Below are positions 1-9,684 of a DNA stretch of 64,000 nucleotides, in pieces; position 1 is the first letter of the stretch, and each line of letters starts with the position of its first letter. The notes below the pieces were generated by a model. It had not been told where the DNA came from. It was given only the letters and a program-made list of their open reading frames with translations, and made no database searches. The DNA lies in contig NZ_MRDE01000068.1 of NCBI RefSeq assembly GCF_001968835.1, positions 62,001 through 126,000 of the forward strand, given 5' to 3'. Made by a program: the position numbers and the translations under genes. This stretch comes from Tersicoccus phoenicis. GTDB taxonomy: Bacteria > Actinomycetota > Actinomycetes > Actinomycetales > Micrococcaceae.

Positions 1-387
1 GTCGCCGATCAGCCAGGTACCGAGGCCGCCGAGCACGGTGACACCGGCGAACACCGTCCAGAACCGGCCGCTGACCAGCCCGACCAGCACCCCCAGAACG
101 AGGAACGCGCCGCTGTTGGCGATCAGGTGGGCGAACCCCAGGTGCAGGAACGGGGCGGTGAGCACACCCCACAGCCCGTCAAGCTGCCGCGGCCGGATGC
201 CGAAGGCGTCCAGGCGCAGCGGGATCAGCAGGTCCACGATCTCGACCACCCACATCAGCGTCACCAGCGCCACCGGCGGTCCGACGACCCGGACGGTGTG
301 CCGGCGCAGCTCCTCCCGGAGAGTGGGCTCGACCGCCGGAGGTCGGGACGGCCGGTACGGCCGGCGGGGGCCGTTCGGGGCGCTCAC
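1..387 (-). CDS. Rhomboid family intramembrane serine protease (C-terminus outside window)
   Basis: The visible 129 codons start at a GTG (complement of 385-387) and run off the left edge. After a Pro/Arg-rich cytoplasmic head of about 30 residues there is a first membrane helix (near PVALVTLMWVVEIVDLL). A loop follows, ending in LHLGFAHLIANSG, which fits the conserved rhomboid H-x-x-x-N region before the helix that carries the catalytic Ser. The Ser and His of the active site would lie beyond the window, so activity cannot be judged. Rhomboids cleave membrane proteins within the lipid bilayer. It lies 61 nt downstream of the next minus-strand gene and may be cotranscribed with it. Confidence 0.8.
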   Translation of the reverse strand, partial: MSAPNGPRRPYRPSRPPAVEPTLREELRRHTVRVVGPPVALVTLMWVVEIVDLLIPLRLDAFGIRPRQLDGLWGVLTAPFLHLGFAHLIANSGAFLVLGVLVGLVSGRFWTVFAGVTVLGGLGTWLIGD

Positions 388-448
388 CGCGTCGCCGTGC
401 TCTGTTCGGGGCAGCGCCGCAACCCGGGCTGCCGGCGCTCACGCCCGG

Positions 449-1333
449 TCACGGGGCACCGCCGAGGAACTCGTCGTCGCCGGCGTACTCGTCCGTGCCC
501 AGGATCCGCAGCCACAGGACCGGCTCGCTCGCGTCCTCGGGCTCCACCAGCACGCACACCCCGGTGGCGGCGTCGATCCGCACGGTGGTGCGGCCCGGTC
601 CCAGCAGGGCGGCGGCCGGGTCGGCCACCCGGTAGGCGTGGTTGGGGGAAAGGAGCGCCTCCAGGACCGGTCTGCCCTCGTGGTCGGCCTCGCGCAGCGC
701 ATGCACGGTGACTGGTTCGGCCTGCGGCAGATCGGCTGCGGCCGGTGCGTTCCCGGCCAGCTGCACCGGGTCCAGGGTGGAGGCGAGCCGCGGATCGTCG
801 TACCAGGGCTCCCCGTAGGCGGCCTCGGGCCGGCGCTGCACCAGTCCGTCCGGGGCCCGGAGCGGGGTGACCAGGTGCGGGGGCATCAGCCAGGACGAGG
901 CCCGGCGGGCGGTCGCGTAGCTGCCGAGTCCGGGCGGGGCGTTCAGGCTGGCGTGCACCAGGCCGCCGTCGACCCCGGTGATCCGCAGCGCGAGCGGGCG
1001 ACGCACCAGGGCCTCGAGGGGCTCGGCACCCGGGCGCATCGTGAACCGGAACCGGAGCGTCCGCCACCGCCACGGTGAGGACCGGCACAGGCGCCGGAAC
1101 CGGGCGGCGGTCGCCGGGTCGGCGTGGTCGGGGTCGACGGGGTTGCCGTGCTCCGGCCCCGACGCCGTCTCCGGCCCCGACGCCGTCTCCGGCGCCGGCT
1201 CCGTCTCCGGCCCCGACGCCGTCTCCGGCGCCGGCTCCGGTCGGGGCACGGACTCGCCGGCGGCGTCGCGCTCGGTATCGCGACGGGAAGCGCGCTTCGG
1301 CCGGAACGGCTCCGGCGACGGCGGGACGGACAT
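449..1333 (-). CDS. Hypothetical actinobacterial protein with Pro-Glu-Thr repeat head
   Basis: 294 residues, not recognised as a named family. Residues about 28-62 are a low-complexity run of PETASGPE-like repeats, seen in the DNA as tandem copies around 1150-1240. The rest is a soluble alpha/beta-looking domain with no membrane helix, ending in an acidic stretch (GTDEYAGDDEFLGG). The start is set by a leaderless promoter: TAGACT (complement of 1340-1345) lies 6 nt before the ATG. It faces the rhomboid gene in the same direction. No function is proposed. Confidence 0.7.
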   Translation of the reverse strand: MSVPPSPEPFRPKRASRRDTERDAAGESVPRPEPAPETASGPETEPAPETASGPETASGPEHGNPVDPDHADPATAARFRRLCRSSPWRWRTLRFRFTMRPGAEPLEALVRRPLALRITGVDGGLVHASLNAPPGLGSYATARRASSWLMPPHLVTPLRAPDGLVQRRPEAAYGEPWYDDPRLASTLDPVQLAGNAPAAADLPQAEPVTVHALREADHEGRPVLEALLSPNHAYRVADPAAALLGPGRTTVRIDAATGVCVLVEPEDASEPVLWLRILGTDEYAGDDEFLGGAP

Positions 1334-1488
1334 GAGCGCAGTCTAGCCAGCCGCGCTGGTCCACACCCGTTCGGGCTTCACCCGTTGGGACTACATCGAT
1401 CGGGCTTCCCGATCGGCAACGAGCCCGTTCGTCCACACCCGCTCGGGTTACCCGCTCGGCAGCGGGCCGGGCCCGGTAGGCTGCGCTC

Positions 1489-1527
1489 ATGTCGGGGGAG
1501 ACACGCGGCACATCGGGGCGGCGATGA
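1489..1527 (+). CDS. Leaderless 12-codon upstream ORF coupled to prepilin peptidase
   Basis: TAGGCT at 1477-1482 is followed after 6 nt by an ATG. It opens a 12-residue frame (MSGETRGTSGRR) whose TGA overlaps the ATG of the peptidase gene in the ATGA arrangement. This predicts that ribosomes start on the leaderless mRNA at this ATG and pass to the peptidase by termination-reinitiation. The peptide itself has no recognisable function. The alternative is that it is merely an untranslated leader. Confidence 0.4.
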   Translation: MSGETRGTSGRR

Positions 1528-2048
1528 TCGGCCGGCTCGCTGATCTGAGTGCCGCGCATCCGGTGGCCGGCCTGCTGGCGGCCCTGGCGTGCGCGGGTCT
1601 GCTCGCGCTCGCAGTGCTGCTGACCGTCGTCGACGTCGTCGAGCACCGGCTGCCGGACCGGCTCGTGCTGCCCGGCATCGCCGGCTCGGCGGTGCTGTGG
1701 GTGGCGGCGTTCGTTGTCGCCGGCCCGGAGGCGGGCGGCGCCGGCGGTGTTCTCCGCACGCTGGCCGGCGGGGTGGTGCTGTTCGCCGGCTACCTGCTGC
1801 TGCGGATCATCCACCCACCCGGCATGGGCTTCGGGGACGTGAAGCTGGCCGGTCTGCTCGGCCTGCACCTGGGCGCCGCCGGCTGGGCGCACGTCGCCGC
1901 GGGCACGGTGCTCGCGTTCCTCGCCGGCGGTGTGGTGGGCGCCGCCTTGCTGCTGACCCGGCGGGCGAGCTGGCGGACCACCCTCCCGTTCGGCCCGTTC
2001 ATGCTCGCCGGCGCCGGCGCCGCCCTGGTCCTCATCCCCGCCGGTTGA
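1524..2048 (+). CDS. A24 family prepilin peptidase (single-domain)
   Basis: 174 residues with about five to six membrane helices. The two catalytic aspartates of type IV prepilin peptidases are visible: one in DVVEHRLPDRL (near residue 37) and one in the GxGD motif, here GFGDVKL (near residue 104). The cysteine-rich N-terminal methyltransferase domain of classic PilD is absent, as is common for actinobacterial TadV-like or Flp peptidases. It would cleave leader peptides of Flp/type IV-like pilins at the cytoplasmic membrane. No pilin or tad gene is visible in the window. Its ATG overlaps the stop of a 12-codon upstream frame. Confidence 0.85.
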   Translation: MIGRLADLSAAHPVAGLLAALACAGLLALAVLLTVVDVVEHRLPDRLVLPGIAGSAVLWVAAFVVAGPEAGGAGGVLRTLAGGVVLFAGYLLLRIIHPPGMGFGDVKLAGLLGLHLGAAGWAHVAAGTVLAFLAGGVVGAALLLTRRASWRTTLPFGPFMLAGAGAALVLIPAG

Positions 2049-2083
2049 CCCCGGGGTCCGACCGCGGCGGCCACGGGCGGGAG

Positions 2084-3829
2084 TCAGCGAGGGAGGTTGC
2101 GCAGGTTGGACCGCGCCATGCTGACGGCTTCCCCGGCGCCCCGGTTGAGCACGACCTTGCTGATCGCCGTCGCGAAGCCGACCACCTGCTCGGAGGTGAT
2201 CTTCGGCGGGATGGACAGGGCGTTGGGGTCGGTGACGACGTCGACGAGCGCCGGCCCGGGGTGCGCGAACGCCTCCCGGTAGGCGGCCTCGATCTGCCGG
2301 GGATCCTCCACCCGGGTGGTGTGGAAGCCGAGGGCCTCGGCGATCCGCGCGTAGTCGACCGCCGGGACGTCCACCCCGAAGTCGGGCAGCCCGTCGACCA
2401 GCATCTCGAGTTTGACCATGCCGAGCGTCGAGTTGTTGAACACGACCACCTTGACCGGCAGTCGGTACGCGGCCACGGTGATCAGTTCGCCGAGCAGCAT
2501 GGACAGCCCGCCGTCACCGGCGACGGCGATCACCTGCCGGTCCGGGAACGCCGCCTGCGCGCCGATCGCGTGCGGCAGCGCGTTGGCCATCGAGCCGTGC
2601 AGGTAGGAGCCGATCAGCCGGCGGGTGCCGAGCGGGTTGATGTACCGGGCGGTCCACACGTTGCCCATGCCGGTGTCGGCGGTGAAGATCGCGTCGTCGT
2701 CGGCCACCTGGTCCAGCAGCGACGCCGCGTACTCCGGGTGGATGGGAACCAGCCGGTCCGCGCGCCGCGTGTAGGCGCCGACCGCCTTGTTCATCAGCTT
2801 GTCGTGCCGCTTCAGCGTGGCGTCGAGGAACCGGCTGGAGGTCTTCTCCTTCACCAGCGGCAGCAGCGCCGCCAGGGTGGGCAGGACGTCCGCGTTGACG
2901 GCGACGTCGACGTCGGTGCGCCGCCCGATGTGCTCGGCCGCCCGGTCCACCTGCGCGGTCCTGGTGTCCGGCAGGAACTGGTCGTACGGGAAGTCGGTGC
3001 CGAGCAGGATCAGCAGGTCCGCGTCGTGAATGCCCTCCGCCGCGGCCCCGTAGCCGAGCAGACCGGTCATCCCTACGTCGTACGGGTTGTTGTACTGGAT
3101 GAAGTCCTTGCCGCGCAGCGAGTGCCCCACCGGGGCCTTCAGCTTCGCGGCGAGGTCGACGACGGCGTCGTGCGCGCCGGCGACGCCGATGCCGGCGAAG
3201 ATGGCGACCTTGTCCGCCGCGTCGATCGCCGCGGCCAGCGCCGCCAGGCTCTCCGGATCCGGGTGGAGGATGCCGGGGGTGAACGTCGCCGGGGCGGGCG
3301 CCTTCGCTGCCACCGCCTCGTCGGCGACGTCCCCGGGCAGCGTGATGACGGCGACCCCACGCCGGGCGACCGCATGCGTGATCGCGGCGTGCACGACGCG
3401 CGGTGACTGGACCGGCGTGGAGATCAGCTCGCTGTACACGCTGCACTCGGTGAACAGCCGGTCGGGGTGGGTCTCCTGGAAGAACCCGGTGCCGATCTGC
3501 GAGCTGGGGATGTGCGAGGCGATGGCCAGCACCGGGGCGCCGGACCGGTTGGCGTCGTAGAGCCCGTTGATCAGGTGCAGGTTGCCGGGCCCGCACGAGC
3601 CGGCGCAGACCGCCAGCCGGCCGGTCAGCTGCGCGTCGGCGGACGCGGCGAACGCGGCGGCCTCCTCGTGCCGCACGTGCATCCAGTCGATCCCGCCGCG
3701 CGCGGACCCGCCGCTGGCGCGCACCGCGTCGACGATCGGGTTGAGGCTGTCCCCGACGATGCCGTAGATCCGGCGGACTCCGGCACCGATGAGTTGCTCG
3801 ACGATCTGCTCGGCCAGTTTCTGGGCCAT
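2084..3829 (-). CDS. poxB: Pyruvate dehydrogenase (quinone) / pyruvate oxidase, ThDP-dependent
   Basis: 581 residues with the three-domain layout of ThDP enzymes of the PoxB group. The N-terminal Pyr domain begins MAQKLAEQIVEQLIGAGV, followed by YGIVGDSLNP. A central FAD-binding-like domain covers about residues 190-330. The C-terminal PP domain carries the ThDP/Mg motif GDGGLSML followed by NNSTLGMV (about residues 430-465). PoxB decarboxylates pyruvate to acetate and CO2 and passes electrons to membrane quinone. Length and start match the family. An acetolactate synthase-like role is less likely given the overall PoxB-type sequence. It is a single gene on the minus strand, convergent with the prepilin peptidase gene. 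Confidence 0.92.
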   Translation of the reverse strand: MAQKLAEQIVEQLIGAGVRRIYGIVGDSLNPIVDAVRASGGSARGGIDWMHVRHEEAAAFAASADAQLTGRLAVCAGSCGPGNLHLINGLYDANRSGAPVLAIASHIPSSQIGTGFFQETHPDRLFTECSVYSELISTPVQSPRVVHAAITHAVARRGVAVITLPGDVADEAVAAKAPAPATFTPGILHPDPESLAALAAAIDAADKVAIFAGIGVAGAHDAVVDLAAKLKAPVGHSLRGKDFIQYNNPYDVGMTGLLGYGAAAEGIHDADLLILLGTDFPYDQFLPDTRTAQVDRAAEHIGRRTDVDVAVNADVLPTLAALLPLVKEKTSSRFLDATLKRHDKLMNKAVGAYTRRADRLVPIHPEYAASLLDQVADDDAIFTADTGMGNVWTARYINPLGTRRLIGSYLHGSMANALPHAIGAQAAFPDRQVIAVAGDGGLSMLLGELITVAAYRLPVKVVVFNNSTLGMVKLEMLVDGLPDFGVDVPAVDYARIAEALGFHTTRVEDPRQIEAAYREAFAHPGPALVDVVTDPNALSIPPKITSEQVVGFATAISKVVLNRGAGEAVSMARSNLRNLPR

Positions 3830-3940
3830 GGCGGTTCCTTCCGGTCATGCTCGACGGGTGGTCTCGCCTGTCAGTCTGGCACCGACGCCGGGCGGGCGGT
3901 ATGCCGTGGTTCACGGCGCACCCACGCTTCAGGACGTCCT

Positions 3941-4014
3941 TCGTCGCCCGGTTCTTCGTCGCCGGGTTCTTCGTCGCCGGGTTCTTCGTCGCCGGGTTCT
4001 TCGTCGCCCGGTGG
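3941..4014. repeat. 15-bp tandem repeat, about 4.7 copies
   Basis: The unit TCGTCGCCGGGTTCT repeats head to tail. Units two to four are identical; the first and last carry C in place of G at position 9. It lies in the 298-bp gap between the divergent poxB and Nudix genes, directly before the palindromic element at 4011-4071. Being a multiple of three it keeps frames open on both strands, but no convincing gene covers it. Confidence 0.9.
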
Positions 4015-4071
4015 GACACTTACTCCCGTCGAGGCGGTGGGGGGCTGTCCCGAACGGTAGGAACTGTCCCT
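4011..4071. repeat. Dispersed palindromic intergenic element, copy 1
   Basis: About 60 nt bounded by GTGGGACACTT and AACTGTCCC, which are inverted arms with one mismatch. A closely similar element with perfect 11-bp arms lies at 39273-39335. Both are intergenic, just ahead of a leaderless gene. It resembles a REP-like or MITE-like element; function unknown. Confidence 0.55.
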
Positions 4072-4127
4072 CTCGCGGTGGCGGCGGACGAACACGGGGC
4101 GAGCACCGGCTCCCTAGAATGGGCCGC

Positions 4128-4604
4128 GTGCCCACCCCCGACTTCATCCTCAGCATGCGCGCCAAGCTCGGCACCGACCTGATCTGGCTGCCGGGGGTGA
4201 CGGCGGTGGTGCTCGACGACGAGGGCCGGGTGCTGCTCGGCCGACGCGCCGACAACGGCCGGTGGGGACTGATCACCGGCATCCTCGAACCGGGCGAGGA
4301 ACCCGCCGTCGGCCTGGCCCGGGAGATCGCCGAGGAGACCGGCGTCGTCGCCCGCGTCGAGTTCCTCACCTCGACCAGTGTCGGCGACCCCGTCACCTAC
4401 CCCAACGGCGACCGGGCGCAGTTCCTGGATCTGACCTTCCGCTGCCGGTGCGTGGCGGGCGAGGCGCGGGTGGCCGACGACGAGTCGACCGCCGTGGGCT
4501 GGTTCGACGTCGACGACCTGCCGGACTCGATGCCCGAGCACCAGCGGTGGCGGCTGCGGACGGCGCTGGCCAGTACCGGGGTGGCGGTCTTCGCCCACGA
4601 CTGA
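4128..4604 (+). CDS. Nudix hydrolase
   Basis: 158 residues from a GTG placed 7 nt after a TAGAAT -10 box at 4115-4120, so probably leaderless; an in-frame ATG nine bases upstream is the alternative start. Residues about 51-73 hold a full Nudix box (GILEPGEEPAVG, then REIAEETGV), the Mg-binding site for hydrolysis of nucleoside diphosphate-X substrates. The substrate cannot be told from the sequence; the length fits MutT/ADP-ribose-pyrophosphatase-like members. The stop codon lies inside the first unit of a 25-bp tandem repeat, so repeat slippage here could alter the gene end. Confidence 0.88.
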   Translation: MPTPDFILSMRAKLGTDLIWLPGVTAVVLDDEGRVLLGRRADNGRWGLITGILEPGEEPAVGLAREIAEETGVVARVEFLTSTSVGDPVTYPNGDRAQFLDLTFRCRCVAGEARVADDESTAVGWFDVDDLPDSMPEHQRWRLRTALASTGVAVFAHD

Positions 4605-4741
4605 GCTCGGCGACCGGCGACCGGACTGAGCTCGGCGACCGGCGACCGCGACTGAGGCGGCGACCGGCGACCGGACTGAGCTCGGCGACCGGCGACCGGA
4701 CTGAGCTCGGCGACCGGCGACCGGACTGAAGCGGCGACCGG
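4599..4741. repeat. 25-bp tandem repeat, six units
   Basis: Six head-to-tail copies of a unit close to GACTGAGCTCGGCGACCGGC plus GACCG, starting at 4599, 4624, 4650, 4674, 4699 and 4724. The third and last units are variants with GGCGG or AAGCGG in place of AGCTCGG. The first unit contains the last codons and the TGA of the Nudix gene. Each unit repeats a TGA in the same position. Confidence 0.92.
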
Positions 4742-4778
4742 AAGCGTTCGAGGCCCGAAATCGGCCCGACGCCGTCCG

Positions 4779-5342
4779 TCAGAGGCCGGGCAGCGGCTCC
4801 TCCGGCGTCGGGTAGGTGATCCGCCCGTCGTCGACCACGGCGAACGGGGTCAACTCGGCCGGCCGTACCGACGTCGGAGACATGAGGTGAGCCACCTCGA
4901 CCCCGGCCACGAGCAGCGCGTCGGCGATCAGTCGGCGGTGACAGCGCCAGGGCACGGCCTCACTGCACATGATCGCCGGTACCGAGTGGCCGGCGATCTC
5001 CAGCAGCTCGGCGAGGCCGGCATGGAAGTCGGCCGTCGCCATGTGGTCGGCGTAGTCCCGGAACGCCTTGACGCGCCACCCGCCGTTGGGGCTGGCCACA
5101 CCGGCGGGGGTGTGCCGACGGCCGCCGAGCGCCCGGATCCACCGGTAGCCGATGCCCGCCGGGAGCCGCTCGACGATCGCGTCCTGGTTCCACTGCGGAT
5201 GAACGCGGGAGGTCGGGAAGGACCGGACGTCCACGAGCATGGTGATGTCGTTCGCCCGGAGCATGGCCACCATATCCTCGAACGGGCGGGTGGAGTGCCC
5301 GACGGTGAACACCCGGCGCGGGCGGTCGGGGACCGACGGCAT
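4779..5342 (-). CDS. DUF488 family protein
   Basis: 187 residues, full length for DUF488. Hallmarks are TVGHST at 13-18, DVRSFPTSRVHPQWN at 38-52, and the two-cysteine stretch with C126 and C134 (CSEAVPWRCHRRL). The family is common in bacteria; its biochemical role is not established. The gene follows fumC by 18 nt on the same strand and is probably in the same transcript. Confidence 0.9.
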   Translation of the reverse strand: MPSVPDRPRRVFTVGHSTRPFEDMVAMLRANDITMLVDVRSFPTSRVHPQWNQDAIVERLPAGIGYRWIRALGGRRHTPAGVASPNGGWRVKAFRDYADHMATADFHAGLAELLEIAGHSVPAIMCSEAVPWRCHRRLIADALLVAGVEVAHLMSPTSVRPAELTPFAVVDDGRITYPTPEEPLPGL

Positions 5343-5360
5343 GGCGGCTGCCGGACCGGT

Positions 5361-6779
<1,419 letters not shown>

Positions 6780-6850
6780 CGGTGTCTCCTCGTGGTGGCG
6801 GTGGGTGGTGCCCGGCCGGCGTCGTCGCGACCGGGGCGTGGGGGGAGTGG

Positions 6851-7507
6851 TCAGGCCGGCGTCGTCAGGGGCGTGGTCGTGGAGACGACGACGCCGCTGC
6901 CGTCCTCGAGGTGGTAGCTGACGCCGACGACGGCGGTGCGGCCGGCCTCAACGGCCTCGGCGATCACCCGGGAGTTGTCACCGAGCCGGGCCGCGGTCTG
7001 CCGCACGTGCTCGTCGATCATCGAAGGCAGGTCCTGGTGGCCCCCCCGCTTCGCGGTCAGCACCGACGGGGTGATCCGCTCCACGAGGTCGCGGATGAAA
7101 CCGGTCGGCATCTCGCCACTGTCGACGGCGTCGCGGGTGGCGGTCACGGCGCCACAGCTGTCGTGGCCCAGGACGACGATGAGCGGCACGGCGAGCACAG
7201 CGACCGAGTACTCGAGCGAGCCGAGCACGGCGTCGTCGATCACCTGACCGGCCGTGCGGATGACGAACACGTCACCGAGGCCCACGTCGAAGATGATCTC
7301 CGCGGCGAGCCGTGAATCCGAGCAACCGAAGATGACGGCGAACGGGTGCTGTTCGTTGACGAGGGCGGTGCGCCGGGCGGCGTCCTGGTTGGGGTGCTGC
7401 GACTGCCCGGACACGAACCGGCGGTTGCCGTCCGCGAGCCGCTGCCACGCGTCGGCGGGACTGAGTTCGGCGGGGCTGACTTCAGCAGGAGAGGGTGAAG
7501 ACGTCAC
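6851..7507 (-). CDS. Beta-class carbonic anhydrase
   Basis: 218 residues from the GTG at 7507. The longer frame's ATG at 7519 falls inside a TATGCT -10 box (complement of 7515-7520), and the GTG lies 7 nt after it, so a leaderless GTG start is preferred. Zinc ligands are in CSDSR (62-66) and GHDSCGA (114-120), with the Asp/Arg pair of the active site in CSDSR. It interconverts CO2 and bicarbonate in the cytoplasm, which would feed carboxylations. It lies between fumC and DUF4245 on the minus strand. The Pro/Ser-rich first 15 residues are variable. Confidence 0.93.
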   Translation of the reverse strand: MTSSPSPAEVSPAELSPADAWQRLADGNRRFVSGQSQHPNQDAARRTALVNEQHPFAVIFGCSDSRLAAEIIFDVGLGDVFVIRTAGQVIDDAVLGSLEYSVAVLAVPLIVVLGHDSCGAVTATRDAVDSGEMPTGFIRDLVERITPSVLTAKRGGHQDLPSMIDEHVRQTAARLGDNSRVIAEAVEAGRTAVVGVSYHLEDGSGVVVSTTTPLTTPA

Positions 7508-7582
7508 GGCAGCCAGCATATCCAGTCGGCCGGGGTCGTGCCCCGCCCGGGTAGGCCCGCGGGCGCTCTCCGGGAGGCGGCG

Positions 7583-8236
7583 TCAGGACGCGGCGGCGGT
7601 GGACGCCGGTGCGGTCGGCACCGGCGTCGAGCCGGGCGTACCCGCGGCGTGCAGGTCGGCGACGACGGCGGCGGCCAGCGTGGTCAGGGCGGCGTCGGAT
7701 GCGCTGCCCCGCAGGATGACGACGGAGCCGCCGACGGTGCCGATCAGGGACTTCGTCCCGCCCTTGTCCCGCAACTCGAACCGCTGGCCCGCCACGGTGC
7801 GGTCCGAGGTGACCGGCGCGTTCTCCGTTGCCTGCGCGATCCAGGTGGGATTGGCGCGCCGCGCGGCCGCCTGGGTGAGGGCGATGAACTGCTGATCCTC
7901 GCTGACGTACCCGATCTCCCAGTTCGGCACCCCGGAGCCGCTGCCGGCGTTGAACCGGGCGTAGTTCGCGCTCCAGCCCGCCGGCATCGCCGCGACCGGG
8001 CGGAACCCGGCGGCCGGTGCCGCCTGGGCGGCGATCGCCGGAACGTCGACCGCCGGTCGATACGTCTCCGCCCGCTGGGCCGGGCTGAGCAGCAGGACGG
8101 GGATGATGGCGGCCAGGCTGACGGCCACCGCGATCAGCAGGCCCGTGGCCGAGGAGCGGATCCGCTTGGCCTGCGCGGCGCTGAGCACCGCGGGGGTCCG
8201 CGGCTCCGTGGAGGGGGCGGGATCGGGGGAACTCAC
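7583..8236 (-). CDS. DUF4245 family membrane-anchored protein
   Basis: 217 residues from the GTG at 8236; the longer reading from 8344 would begin inside the divergent promoter region. A single membrane helix (TGLLIAVAVSLAAIIPVLLL, about residues 30-50) is followed by an extracytoplasmic domain containing FRPVAAMPAGWSANYARFN, typical of DUF4245. Function unknown. Divergent from glpX, an arrangement also known next to mycobacterial glpX (Rv1099c/Rv1100). Confidence 0.85.
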   Translation of the reverse strand: MSSPDPAPSTEPRTPAVLSAAQAKRIRSSATGLLIAVAVSLAAIIPVLLLSPAQRAETYRPAVDVPAIAAQAAPAAGFRPVAAMPAGWSANYARFNAGSGSGVPNWEIGYVSEDQQFIALTQAAARRANPTWIAQATENAPVTSDRTVAGQRFELRDKGGTKSLIGTVGGSVVILRGSASDAALTTLAAAVVADLHAAGTPGSTPVPTAPASTAAAS

Positions 8237-8377
8237 GCCCTCCATCCTGCCGCATCCGCACGTCCTCACCATCGTCACGCCCCTCGTCACGGAAGTTCGC
8301 GGCACCGCGCGCGTGGGTAGGATCGAACCGTTCGCGCCGAGCACTCGACGATCCGATCACTCGAAGATGAGGTCACC

Positions 8378-9535
8378 GTGTCCGAGAAGACCACCGATAC
8401 GCCGACGCCGCCGATCGAGACGGGTGGATCCGAGAACGGTGCCGCCGACCAGGCTGCCACGCAGACCCCGGCCGACGTCGCCCCCTCGGTCGTGGAGGCG
8501 CTCTCGCAACCGCACCACGCGGAGAACCGGTTCTCGGCGCTGTCCCCGACGCTGGCGACCACGGACCAGGAGCCGGACCGCAACCTCGCCCTCGAACTCG
8601 TCCGCGTGACCGAGGCCGCGGCCATCGCCGGCGGCTTCTGGGTCGGCATCGGCGACAAGAACCGGGCCGACGGCGCCGCCGTGGACGCGATGCGCTCCTT
8701 CCTTCACTCCGTGCGCTTCAACGGCGTCGTCGTGATCGGCGAGGGGGAGAAGGACGAGGCCCCCATGCTCTTCAACGGGGAGCGCGTCGGCGACGGCACC
8801 GGCCCCGAGGTCGACGTCGCGGTCGACCCGATCGACGGCACCCGGCTGACGGCGCTCGGCATGGACAACGCGCTGGCGGTGCTCGCCGTCGCCGAACGCG
8901 GCTCGATGTACGACCCGTCCGCCGTGTTCTACATGGACAAGCTCGTCACCGGGCCCGAGGCCGCCGAGATGGTCGACCTGCGGCTGCCGGTCAAGCAGAA
9001 CCTGCACCTGATCGCCAAGTCCCTGGGCAAGAGCATCAGCCAGGTGACCGTCATGGTCCTGGACCGGGAACGGCACAAGCCGCTGGTCAAGCAGATCCGG
9101 GACGCGGGCGCCCGCACCAAGTTCATCGTCGACGGCGACGTCGCCGGCGCGATCGCGGCGGCCCGGGAGGGCACCGGCGTGGACGCGTTGATGGGTATCG
9201 GCGGCACCCCGGAGGGCATCGTCGCCGCCTGCGCGCTCAAGACCCTCGGCGGCGCCATCCAGGGTCGGCTGCACCCGACCAGCGACGAGGAACGGCAGAA
9301 GGCCATCGACGCCGGGCACGACCTCGACGCCGTGCTGCTGACCGACGACCTGGTCACCAGCGACAACTGCTACTTCGCGGCCACCGGCATCACCAACGGT
9401 GACCTGTTGAGCGGCGTCCGGTACAGCAACACCACGGTCCGCACCCAGTCGATCGTGATGCGCTCGAAGTCCGGCACCATCCGGTTCGTCGAGGCGGAGC
9501 ACCAGGCCGAGAAGTGGACGGACTACGCCCGCTGA
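8378..9535 (+). CDS. glpX: Fructose-1,6-bisphosphatase, class II
   Basis: 385 residues from a GTG preceded by GATGAGG. The first 50 residues are a variable hydrophilic head. The class II core follows: GEGEKDEAPML, DPIDGTRLTALGMDNALAVLA (metal and phosphate site near residue 150) and GIGGTPEGIVAACALK. It hydrolyses fructose-1,6-bisphosphate in gluconeogenesis. Class II is the usual FBPase of Actinomycetota. A TAGGAT box at about 8317-8322 gives a 50-nt leader. Confidence 0.96.
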   Translation: MSEKTTDTPTPPIETGGSENGAADQAATQTPADVAPSVVEALSQPHHAENRFSALSPTLATTDQEPDRNLALELVRVTEAAAIAGGFWVGIGDKNRADGAAVDAMRSFLHSVRFNGVVVIGEGEKDEAPMLFNGERVGDGTGPEVDVAVDPIDGTRLTALGMDNALAVLAVAERGSMYDPSAVFYMDKLVTGPEAAEMVDLRLPVKQNLHLIAKSLGKSISQVTVMVLDRERHKPLVKQIRDAGARTKFIVDGDVAGAIAAAREGTGVDALMGIGGTPEGIVAACALKTLGGAIQGRLHPTSDEERQKAIDAGHDLDAVLLTDDLVTSDNCYFAATGITNGDLLSGVRYSNTTVRTQSIVMRSKSGTIRFVEAEHQAEKWTDYAR

Positions 9536-9684
9536 GGCGGTGGTGACCTGGCGGCCCGTTCCGCGGGTCTGCTTCGGCCGACGGGTCGGTGGCTCCGTCC
9601 GACGGCGGACACCGTGACATAGGCTGGATGCCGCCCCGGCGGCCCGACGCCGGGCCGCCGTATCACCGAGCCGCCAGGAGAGCA

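Noticed and set aside
3871-4095. Minus-strand ORF encoding repeated PGDEE units
   Set aside because: It exists only because the 15-bp tandem repeat keeps all frames open; no ribosome site or promoter, and the opposite frames are equally open.
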